This document shows positions 14,991 to 25,610 of a stretch of 64,000 nt of DNA, one piece after another. The notes under the pieces are model-generated. The model did no database searches. It had not been told where the DNA came from and saw only the letters and a program-made list of their open reading frames with translations. Within the stretch, counting starts at the first letter, position 1, and the number at the start of each line of letters is the position of its first letter. The stretch comes from Tubulanus polymorphus (taxonomy: Eukaryota; Nemertea; Palaeonemertea; Tubulaniformes; Tubulanidae). The DNA lies in assembly GCF_964204645.1 (NCBI RefSeq), contig NC_134025.1, positions 6,577,001 through 6,641,000 on the forward strand, in the 5' to 3' direction. The translations under genes and the position numbers were made by a program.

Positions 14991-15327
14991 GGTAGCACAC
15001 CTTATAAAAAAGGACATATTTCACGACAAACAAGGGGCTTCTGGGGGTTATCCCTCGCAGAAGATTTTGAAAATTTACTGCTTTTTGGTACAATTTCCAA
15101 GCAATGAATCAAGTCCTGATGCAAAGTGCGCTTTCTAGAAAATTGTCTGCATTGAGATGGGGTTTCCAGGCAATAAAGACGAGATCCGGAATGTTGTGCC
15201 TTTTTGTCGAAAATCTTTAGTCTTGTAAAAATGTGCCTTTTTCTACTTTTGGGATTGATTAGTAACAACTAAATGTGTGGGGATGAAAAAGGGCATGAAG
15301 TTTTCGCGACATGCCTACGGTGCTACC
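14991..15327. mobile_element. MITE, family B, copy 1
   Basis: This 337-bp non-coding element is bounded by the inverted repeat GGTAGCAC / GGTGCTACC. Its interior (CTTATAAAAAAGG, GAAGATTTTGAAAAT, TTTCCAAGCAATGAAT, CCTTTTTGTCGAAAAT, TTTTTCTACTTTTGGGATTG, GATGAAAAAGGGCA, TTTTCGCGAC) recurs in the same order in the copy at 18505-18847. Each copy has private insertions and deletions, so they are old. No transposase is encoded. No obvious flanking duplication was seen by eye. Confidence 0.75.
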
Positions 15328-16637
15328 GCCTGAATCCGCGCATGGGAAACATCCATCATATCCAAAACCTGGTGCACCGTATATATGCTTGCCTACATGT
15401 GCACGTCTGGCCAAATTGACAATCCTATTAAAAAGGTGTTTAATGATGGCAGATATAATTCCAAGAACGTTATAGAGAATTCAATCAGATTTTGTTATAC
15501 ATAGGCCTTGCGCGAATGACAAATTCCATTAGTTAGCCTACAGGCAATGTTATAGTCAACCTTTTGACGGTTCGACTTGAGTCCAATAAAAGTGAGTAGT
15601 AAAATATCTGACGCGGGTCAGACTCTAAATCTTCTTCGTTGAACAACATCCTAACACGAGCGGGTTCTTTCAACACTAGTATTATTCGCCTATAGATCCA
15701 TCTTCCAGGAATAGAACATGTAATCTCCAATGCTCCCCTATTATAAAACTATTAACCTTAGTCCATATTTGTATCTCTTAACGACTTCAAAGTAGATCAT
15801 TTCATATGTTCAGGGTTTTGTCGGCGATAGTCATGATCGCGATGGGGGCCAAGTAAACACCTGTGTGATGACATAAATATCCTTGTCACTCAATTCATTG
15901 CACCTATTATGTGAGAATGTGAAAGATAAACCGGCGCAATAATATGATGCCGCGATTCATCCCTAGTAGAGCAAAGAATAACCTACACATTGTCAATGCC
16001 CGCTAGTTATTTGCTCTAACTACCTTAACGTCCCGTGGTGGCACGTGATCACTAGACCGCATCTTACACACAAAATAGAAAATTTAATAAAAGAACATCG
16101 ATTTCATCAATTTTAGATACTAGTCTTTACTAATATCATTGTGGGCATAGCCGTTCTTCGAATTATCAAATGCGATCTTAATCATTCTCAATATAAACGG
16201 GGATTGATAAATCGTTTCGGTTCAACATTCCTCGATCTTGACGCAGGCTCATCGCGATAAAAGCGACTCCAACAATATAATTTAATTTCTATAGGCCGAA
16301 TGGAAACCAGAAGAAATCCAAGGCACTTGCCTTACCTTGAAAAAACGATTGAACTTCTGATTCTGCACACAAAAAAAATCATTGTAGCAGTTGGCATTTA
16401 ATCTTTAAACACATAAAGTTATGGCTCAGAACAGAAAAGAAAAGCTTACGGCAGCGCATGACTGAACCTAATCGCCTACGAATAAGGTTTTCCCCGATGT
16501 CCCAAATCGTATCTTCATTATCTGCAGCAATCTTCGCTGAACGAAAAAAAATGAATATAATATCAACCAGGCCACTAAAAATTTCATAAGCAAAGTAAAT
16601 ATAATGGAATAAGTACAATGCAGTTTAAAGTACTCAA

Positions 16638-16650
16638 TGACGTGACGTCA
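16638..16650. promoter_or_regulatory. cAMP-response-element-type site
   Basis: TGACGTGACGTCA contains a full palindromic CRE (TGACGTCA at 16643-16650) and an overlapping half site. It lies about 100 bp upstream of a putative first, non-coding exon whose donor GTAAGT is at 16754. Mammalian Npas4 is induced by neuronal activity through Ca2+/CREB signalling, so the position in front of an NPAS4-like gene is suggestive. Function is inferred only. Confidence 0.4.
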
Positions 16651-17356
16651 CTGAAAACAGGTAAAGCTTAATAAATGTGAGTTGAGTTTTCTCTAGTTTA
16701 GTTTGTAGTCGTATTTAGGATCAGTAACGTGTTGGGATGTTCGACGCAATCAAGTAAGTTTGAATGAAAAGTTTTTTTATTTCTTCTTAAAAACAAAATT
16801 ATAATAGCTATCTTTTTTACTGAAATTTTTCTCTAAGTAGCATGTGCAACAACAATAGCGCGATGATCTCCTTAAAAAACTAATCTAAAATCTGTCCATT
16901 AATAGTAATGTGTCTTTAAATGGAAAGGGCGAAATATGTAGTTCTGCGTATTTCTTTGCAAGAAGTTCTGAAGTTTGACGTTGAGAATGGCGCCTGTTAT
17001 GTAGAAAGAATATGAATATATATACGGGGGGGGGGGTAGGGTACCATGGGGTTTAGAGGTCTCGATCAACCTGCTCCGTGGTTTGAAAATTGCTGATATT
17101 AATATCACTCCTATTTATGATGAAACTAACTGCAATTCAAATCTTTATCGATTGCTGTTTCTGCGTCTGCCATAGGTAATGCACAAATTTTTATGAATCT
17201 ATTTTTCATTAAAATACAAAAATATATATTTGGGAAAACACCGCACTTGACCTCCAAATTTCTGGATCGGTCCCGATAAAGCAACGCTGTAGCGATGCAT
17301 CTTATTATCTATAATCAGATATCTCATTTCAATTATTCCTTAGAAAAAATAGAAAC

Positions 17357-20300
17357 ATGGACGAAAACGGGAACCTTGTCGTAAGACACGCGCAACGACG
17401 GCCCTCGCAAAGTCGTTATCAACAAGAAAGCAAAGAAATATCGATTCTATCGGAACTATTACCTGCCAGTATCCGAGATCCGAATTGGGCTAAAGATAAA
17501 CTTAAATTACAGATAATTCTCCTGACCAGTTTCTACTTTCTGAAAGACTTTATATTTACTGGAGGTAGATATGAAAACGATCAAATACGCTTTCTATAAT
17601 CTCATTCTTCATTTCTTGTGACGATTGCATAAATTCACTCAGGTTCTTAATCTTTGCAGCGCGGATGTATGCGAGTCCCACCACCGAAGAACAAATCGCC
17701 AAAATCGAAGAAGATTTCCTGCCGGTAAATTATTTCATTCTTCGGACAATAAACCTGTAATGAATTTTAAGAAAAATCACGATCTCCTCATTAACAGATT
17801 ATGGAAGGTTGTGTGGTTGCCTTATGGAATCAGCCCGATAAAGAACAAGCGAAACGATCAACGAAAGTAGTTTGCGTCTCGGAAAACGCTGCTGTCAAGG
17901 AATATGTCGGCCACTCATTGGTAAGTTGATATAACCCTATATAAAAATGTTAGAAAAATAATGAAGGTCCTACCGAGATTCGAACTCGGGCTACTGGATT
18001 CAAAGTCCAATGTGCTAACCGCTACACCATAGGACCGCTGGTGTCAGCCGGTGGATTATTACATACTTCACACAATGCATAGTGAGCGTAGGCGCACTGC
18101 GATAGCAATTTCTGCTAGATTTTAATTTTTGCGTATTTCATTACGCGTTAATACGGCAATACTGGCGGTGGCGAGCGGCAAAAACATCTTTGATGGAACC
18201 CTATGATATTCGCTAAAATGTTTGATTTCACTTATGAACATGGCAGTTTTAGATGGATTTATACCCGAAATTTCACTGATGTTGTGTCGTAGCCGATTCA
18301 AAATAAATGTTTACATTGATATCATTTGTCAATAAAATGATTTTCAGATCGATGTCTCGATACAATTTTCGATGATTTTGAGTACGTGTTAACGTTTTTA
18401 ACTTCCTCTTACTGAAGTTTCTGATATGAAACGTCGATCACACTTCTTGGTCATATATTTATCAGCGATTACAGCAAATGTGGGCGGATCCAGGGACTAT
18501 TGACGGTAGCACCACTTATAAAAAAGGGCACAATCCGCAACAAATGTGGGGGTCTGAGGGTCTATCCCAAGAAAATTTTGAAAATATACTACCTTTTGGT
18601 GAAATCTCCAAGCAATAAATGAAATCCTGGTGCAAAGTGCTTTATAGAAAATTTACTGTACAGGGATGTATGTTCCAGGCAATGAAATCCTGTAGAATGG
18701 TGTGCCTTTTTGTAGAAAATTATCTGCCTCTTCTTGTAAAAATGTACCCTTTTTTACTTTGGGATTGTTAGAGACGCCCTTTTTACTTTGGGGATGAAAA
18801 AAATGAAAAAGGGCACGAATTTTTCGCGACGGTTGCACGGTGTTCTATCTTATTGAGATATGGCATGGATTGTATTTCTAATTCGATCACTAAGATACTA
18901 CTATGATTTCTCTAGACACAAGTGATATCTCAAGTCGGGCACAAATTGGAAGATCTATCGATTGGTCCCGAGACGGAAGAGAATCCAGAGATAAATGAGG
19001 CTAGATCGCAGGTCGGTTTTTTGTGCTTATTTCTTAATGTTGTCATGTTTGCTTTTGGTGCGTTTTCGAAAATCCTGCCCACATCGAACACCTTCCGGAA
19101 TATTCAGTGTCCGCCGATATAGCGGTCGTTCTCCGAGTAGGCCAAAAATACATAAATCCTCTTAATGTATTTTGGTAGCGCGTGAAACCGTGAACATAAA
19201 ATGAAATGAACACTTCTCGCTGATACGGGCTCATTATTGCAACATTGAACAGAAATATGAGATTTCTGTTTCAAAAGCGTTCTTCAAATAGATATTCCTT
19301 CACAGAAACAGCATAGATTAAACTGCAGTCTACTCCGGTTCTGGAAGTAATTAATTCTGGAAGAATGTAACATTAATTTCTGTAGGATCATCGATATTAT
19401 CGGTTCTGTATTTAAGGTGAGATATGTAAACGAGTTGTTGCAAGTGGCGAGTGTTGATTCGAGTGAACAGATCACATTTACTGTATCTATCTACTTACCC
19501 AAGAAATATTACAGACGCAATGAATTCATACGCAAGGTAATCTGGGCCTATCTATGGTTGCACTTGATAACCTAGCATGAAATTTGTTTTGGCACGAAAT
19601 TAACATCATGCACTTTAAAAACTGATATATAAGGGTTCTTATTTATTATGGAACGAAAGCTGTCTGCTTGACGCACAGAGACAAGTTGGAAGAAAAAATT
19701 ATGCACGCATAAAGAGATTTCGTTGGGAGAACAAGTCCTTGCGCATCTGTAATCGTATCTGATTGGGCAACGCGCTTCGCGAAAAACCCAACGTTTCCAG
19801 AATGAGAATAATGCTTATGATCTGTTCATTAGGTCTTGGTATTCAGGGGTCGAATGTTCTTACAAGAATACGACGAAGTCGATAATGGATGGCAGACCGG
19901 AGTTAAACGGTCGCAAAGGATATTCATTGGCACGGCTTCGCCTCCTATAACCCCTTTGTTCCAGGCTTTGCCGACGATTATCGATGTATTCTACGTTTAT
20001 CTGCGTCGTGACGATATGAAACTATTGAGCGGTTGCGAAGATGAAAGGTAAGCGCGTGTTGCTTCCCCCAGGGGCGGTTCCAGATCCGCCCCTATTCCCT
20101 CATTATTGAAACGACTGTTAGACATCTTATTACATTAAACTCAATTACAGAGCACAATATCTACTCGGAATTAGTAACGTAGAGAATTATGACTCGTGGT
20201 ACGATTTTATCCACCCAATGGATATTTCCAAGGCTGCTGAAGCTCATAATTACTGGTTGTCTGAAAGTAAGAACCTGTGTTTTGCAGCTATACGCCGGTG

Positions 20301-21934
20301 GTAGAATGCTTGAGTGCTTGTTGAAGATTATCTCTACTGGTTCAAGGTATGCTTTGGAGTAATTCCATTTATTTACTCCAGGGTAGTTGAGTTGAATTAT
20401 CTGATTAACGGTATAAATTTAAAGTGTAAAAAATGCCCCACGATATTCATAACAAACTAACTCCATCATCCGGGAAGTATGATGTAAGTTAGTTTGCATC
20501 CAAATCGTTCCAATCAATACATATTCGAAATTTCAATGAATTGTGGGACATCTTTAGATTGTGTGAAATCACCCGATATCATAAGCATTTATCTGTGCAC
20601 TTTTTACCCCAAAAATGAACATCGATTCCTCGAGCATGTACGTTTGCGGCACGCGCTTGTAACCACAAACATAGTTAAAAAGCCATGATAGTCATCATAA
20701 CGATATCAGAAAACTGACGTATATAAAGTTACATGCATATCATTGGAAATGGAAATTTATATCTACTCAGCAGGGGGTCCAACATTTAACTCGGAAGATC
20801 ACGACGGCAATGGCTATATGACGACTTTACGATTAACAAATGGTGTCACCGCATTTCCAGTGAGCGTTTCAATGAAACTGATTATGGACAAAGATAAACA
20901 AATCGATGGAATATTTGTTGCTCATCAACCGATAGGGTAAGCAAGTCTATAGTCCTAGCTTCGGGAATGGAGTTGCCAAAATTTCGATGTTGCGATAATT
21001 ATTTTCTTATGAATTTCATGATAGGCCAAATGAAATTAAGATGTACGAGACATATTGCGCCCGCTACAACAGAAGATCGGCGCCATTTTTTGATGATACC
21101 AGTAGCAGTAAATCGCGTATTAAGTCACGAACACGATCGCGATTTGTCGAAGGAATGCCAAACAATGCGGTTTTGCAAGTTCTCCCAGAAACCGTCGTCA
21201 ACTACCAGATGTCGATCGACCAGGATGAGGCTTCTCCGCCGACCGAAAGGCCTTACGTTCAATCTACGCAAGATGGGTTTTATCAACACGCAGTAGAAAC
21301 AACTCAAGAACAGGAATCATCGAATATATATTCGCCTCTGATTGAAAAACAGCATTTGAATCACATGACAGAGGGAAGAACTATTCCACGAACCTATTTA
21401 ACAAATCAGCAGGATCCTTATAACTTCGAATCGTATCAACTCACAGAAAGACAATCACAGCCAATAGGATGGTTTCCACACGGGCAAAACTGGATGCAAG
21501 ATTCAACTATGACGGATACTTATCTATCCGAAGTTTCACGATGCAACTCGTCGGCTCCGCTATTTTGCTGCGAAGATCCATACGATTATATCGATGGCTA
21601 TATTGCCGATTCCGTGGAACAGTATTCGACAGGATTTGGTGACCACAGTTACCGACAGCACTACCCCATGATGCCAAATACCGAAACTGGGGCTTTTCAA
21701 GAATTCACGGCGTGGACGCCACCAAAAGAACATTTGCGAATGACGGCAGATGAAACAACGCCTGACAATCCAGCTGCACAAGTCAGCCAAGCTTACATGA
21801 CCCCAGAGGAAGAGAGAGAACTAACTCAGCGACAATTAATCGAATTTGAAAGAATAAAACGCAAGCTGTATCAAAATGCAGAGGAAAATGCAAGGTTGGA
21901 TTCAACTGCCAATTCTCTCTTGGGATTCTATTGA
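17357..21934 (+). CDS. NPAS4-like bHLH-PAS protein with eroded basic region
   Basis: Exons: 17357-17564, 17660-17724, 17798-17920, 18916-19011 (or to 19022), 19386-19536, 19833-20047, 20151-20266, 20771-20936 and 21025-21934. The order follows NPAS4: helix-loop-helix (SILSELLP ... KLKLQIILLTSFYF, residues 29-65), PAS-A (MEGCVVALWNQ ... EYVGHSL, then IIDIIG and the KVR...VSIYLPKKYYRR strand, then VLVFRGRMF), PAS-B (QYLLGISNVENYDSWYDFIHPMD ... AAEAHNYWL, then YMTTLRLTNG), then a long Tyr/Gln/Thr-rich disordered tail. The basic region reads PSQSRYQQESKE where NPAS4 has ASKARRDQINAE, so most DNA-contact arginines and lysines are gone. With the normal GTCGGT donor at 19012 the exon 4/5 phase is off by two. 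A weak GTGCTT donor at 19023 restores a 686-codon frame, or a micro-exon was missed. An antisense tRNA-Gln lies in intron 3. Likely a diverged, possibly non-DNA-binding partner; pseudogenisation is unlikely given long open exons. Confidence 0.8.
17965..18036 (-). tRNA. tRNA-Gln (anticodon TTG)
   Basis: The minus strand folds into a complete cloverleaf. The acceptor GGTCCTA pairs with TAGGACC, the anticodon stem is TTGGA/TCCAG with loop CTTTGAA (anticodon TTG), and the T arm is CCGAG-TTCGAAT-CTCGG. The A box (GTGTAGCGGTTAGCAC) and B box (GTTCGAATC) are intact. A TTTTT terminator follows about ten bases downstream, around 17952-17956. It is 72 nt including the discriminator, with no intron. It lies antisense in intron 3 of the NPAS4-like gene. 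Confidence 0.95.
18505..18847. mobile_element. MITE, family B, copy 2
   Basis: Same family as 14991-15327. It starts GGTAGCACCACTTATAAAA and ends in a degenerate inverted repeat (GGTGTTCTA). The shared internal words appear in the same order, and the GATGAAAAAGGGCACG / TTTTTCGCGAC end block is conserved. It lies in intron 3 of the NPAS4-like gene, near the tRNA. Non-coding. Confidence 0.75.
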
Positions 21935-22985
21935 AGATGATTATACATTATAAGCTGAACGATTGCATTTGATTATCCTCATATTTCTACTTATTATTAA
22001 CTTTTTATCTCAAAACTACTTTTATATATGTTTCTATTTCATGATGGATTGCATTTATATTTTACATGATAGGGTCCCGCTACTTAATTAGTGCTATTTT
22101 TCATTATTATACTCTCAATGAACTTAAGGGTTTCCAAATCGTTCACGTTATGCTTTTTACGAATAAGATTCAGTTTCTCAATTGGAATCAAACCAGGTTC
22201 TTTTCTCTTTCAACATCGATGATAGAATGTTTGAGGCTTGAATGTTAAGGCTGACTTATAATGTGACAATGGAGACGGATAATTTAACATCTTAGTCCAC
22301 TGTATAAGTTAATGCGGGCCAGCTATCGAGTATACAAATAGGCAAAACGTAACAAAGTGAAGTTTTATCACAGAAATACCACATTTTATTCAGAATATTC
22401 ATTAGTAAAATTTCAAATACAATACAACAAAGTATGAGACAGATAATCCTTACGTATAATAGTTGCAACTTAGTGGTAGCAGATATCCTCCGACGGCCAA
22501 CTTAGTGTTCGAAGTGCTATTCTAAATCATTTACAGTGCGGATAATACGAAATACTATAGAAAAATCAATCTGGATCATAAACAAATAACCAATTCTGAA
22601 ACCAGTCAGAACCATTTACAGAACTATTCACTGACCTGCAGTTCAAATTTGCACGCCTATAGATATTGTATATATATATACATCTAAAAAATATAGTAAT
22701 TGATATAAATTGAAGATACGTTCACGTACATATGATAGTATACGTAATTTCAAAAGATTTGTAAAAAATGAATACAAGCCTATACATATATTTATATCAG
22801 TTAAGATAGTGCTACTTCTTTTTGGAAATTAAGGAACGAATCGGAAAAAACATTTCCATACTAAATAACAAGAAGCGATGGCGAAACGCGAAGTTAGAAT
22901 GGTTTTGATGCAGACTGCGGATAGAGTTTTACCGGCAATATGCCATACAGTTTACTGTCGTCGGTAAATCGTTTGACCTATGACC
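21935..22985. other. tail-to-tail interval between the two NPAS4-type genes
   Basis: This is the shared 3' untranslated zone of two convergent genes, 1,051 bases between stop codons. It is AT-rich with TATATA runs around 22670-22690 and has no open frame with a domain. Several ATTTTATTC/AATAAA-like words occur on both strands, but I cannot assign poly(A) sites with confidence. Confidence 0.4.
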
Positions 22986-25559
22986 CTAACTCGGTCCTCC
23001 CTCATTACAACACTGGACTTCTCTATCTTGACCATTTTCACCTGAAAGACATCGAAACAACAGCGATTCTTTTTAATATCATCATAAGAAATATATATTA
23101 CACCAAAAATACATAAAGAGATTTTTTATTCTATTTATAAGAAACAGTTCATTTAAATTGTGCCACGTTTGATATTAAGTATATGTGTATCTTATAACCA
23201 CCATCAAACGCACTGATATCACATTCCTATGATTATCATTTGTCATCACTATAAACTAAATTAAACTTAAAGGAATGCACACTATTTCACTTACCCGCTG
23301 ATGTTTCACCATGTTGAAGATATTTACTGGCCCCATGACTTGGGGGAGGTTGTCGAAGATTTAAAACACGATTCGCACTTGCGATATGTTGATGAGATGG
23401 CGAATTTAACGAAGGCACGTCAAGTTTATTCAATCGTTGTCGTTTTCGCGATTGTTGATGGCCGCCGTCTTGTTCGTTTTCGCTCGAGTCTGGAGATACA
23501 TGAGCGAAATAATCATCTATTTCGAGGACATTGATCACTTTCAGGTCATAGCCTCTCTTTCGATGATTTTGAGACGACTTGTTGGATTCGTTTCGTAGGG
23601 GACAGATAATATTTGTGACGTCACTGCGAAATGACAATGGCGCTGATGTATTTATGCTATCGGTTAACGAAGTACCAAACGAACTGACTGGACTTGTGCT
23701 CGGTGTCGAGGGAGGAGTCATAGGGACGGAGTAGTAATTAGATGGGTCAGCTGGGTATTTCATGGTTGTATAGGCGGATGGCGGGACGAATGGAGCGCCC
23801 TGTGCGCGGTTCAGTCGACCAATTGTTACAATATCGTGACCACTTAGAGTGTAATCCTGTGCGCCATGACCCATACGACCAATCACGTAATCATGCACAC
23901 CTCGCACGTGACCAATTCGTTCAACCGTGAGATCCTCCGCACCGTCGTCAAAGTGAGCATTATCTTGAGTATTCATCTTACCGATGGACTGAGGAAGTTC
24001 TTTAGCGTATCCTATCGCGTAATTAGCGGTATGATAATCATGATTCAATCGCGGATATTGCTGATTCCCTGACATCATGTAATCATACGTATTACTATGT
24101 TGATAGCTGTTATAGCCCCCGTACTGTCCATCATCTAGAATGGACATATCATAACCCGTGGCGTTATCGTAGATGGTATATGATTGGTGCCTGGTTGCCT
24201 CCGCGTGGCTGTAACCAGGTTGTCGATATAGATCTGCTGTTTCGGCATACATGTATGGGTTGTACTGTTGTACCGCTTCGCAGTCGATTGGGTGAGCGGA
24301 ATTTATGTCGCTAGGGGAGAGACATTCCGGACTTTGAGCTCTTTGCGCGTTGTGACTTTGACTGAGACGACGGAAAAGCGGTGCTTCATCGGCGCTGAAA
24401 GGACAGAAAAAGAGTTTCGAAAAAAAAGAAATGATGAATGCGTGGTCGCTTGGAATAAAATGCAAAGATTTGTTGTTGATTAACTCTATTCTATGGTTAT
24501 TTTCCTGGAAAATATCGTTCGGACAAAGAGATATAATCCTAACTGTAATCCGACGATACTAGACGTTGATTGGTCTCAGTAACCGTGACGTATAGATATA
24601 AGATAGGGTGTGGTCAGTGTCATCTGACCGCTGCGGCTAGCTACTTTCACCTGACGTCATCTAGACAAAGTAGCATAATTGCTTAGCGTCCAATCTTGTT
24701 AATCATTCTTGAGAAAATGTCATATTATCTGCTATATGTTAGCGTTCTAAAGATGGCATGTAATAACATGGATTGGGTAGAGTCAATTGAGTAAAGTGGT
24801 AGTGACCGGAAATGGTGGACAGTTGACCGTTCGAGGCGATAGAAGAAGGCTGTCTTGTGAAACTGATGATGAGCTTTTAGTTTAGAAGCTGGAAATGAAC
24901 AGTTCAATTCAGTACGCCTGCTCAAAATCTGTCGTAATTTCCCTAATAGCATGTAACAAAGACACCACCGGATATTTCATACCATATTGTAATTACGAGA
25001 TCGTATTCGTGCAATCGTTCGACTACTAACACTAAAAAAATGAAATCTTTGTATGAATCTTTTGGGTCAAAATTTATGAATCTACTTAACGTCACATCAT
25101 ATAAACCACATACATACAGTCCACATGTGCATCTTCAACTAACTACCATACGTATTTTACCCGGGCCTAATATGCTTATCTAAACAACACCAATTTTCAA
25201 GGAAACGACTTTTTTCTACTGTATGCAATTAGGTTCTATTAGGTTATATGGTAACTTAGATAAGGAGATGGCTAGTCATCGATGGATATGAGGCTAATCG
25301 TAACTGTTTTCTAAATATCGAGCGCTGATGAATACGTAATTTGCAAGCTTCATCCATTTAGAAAATGAAACTAAAGTGCCGAAGTGCGATAAATTTTGGC
25401 AAGGAAACGCATAACAAATTGCATTTCTATATGGCCTGGGAGGTGCGGGGGACCTGGTAGATTCCTGAAGAGCGTGGAAATTCGATCGGAGACAAAGAGA
25501 CAATAAACTAATAGACGCATAGAAATGTCATTAAGTAAGAAGTGACTGGTAATGATAAT

Positions 25560-25610
<51 letters not shown>

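Larger units (their letters stand above)
14306..17356. other. intergenic stretch between CPOX and the NPAS4-like gene
   Basis: Apart from one family-B MITE (14991-15327), a CRE-type site (16638-16650) and a G-run at about 17027-17036, I see nothing supported here. Open frames are short, of low quality and without domains. A possible non-coding first exon of the NPAS4-like gene ends at 16753 with a GTAAGT donor. Confidence 0.5.

Noticed and set aside
21125-21790. Minus-strand frames opposite the last exon of the NPAS4-like gene
   Set aside because: Shadow frames of a strongly coding plus-strand exon.
23301-24483. Plus-strand frames opposite the NPAS4 tail exon
   Set aside because: Shadow frames; the minus-strand frame is continuous and phase-compatible with upstream exons.
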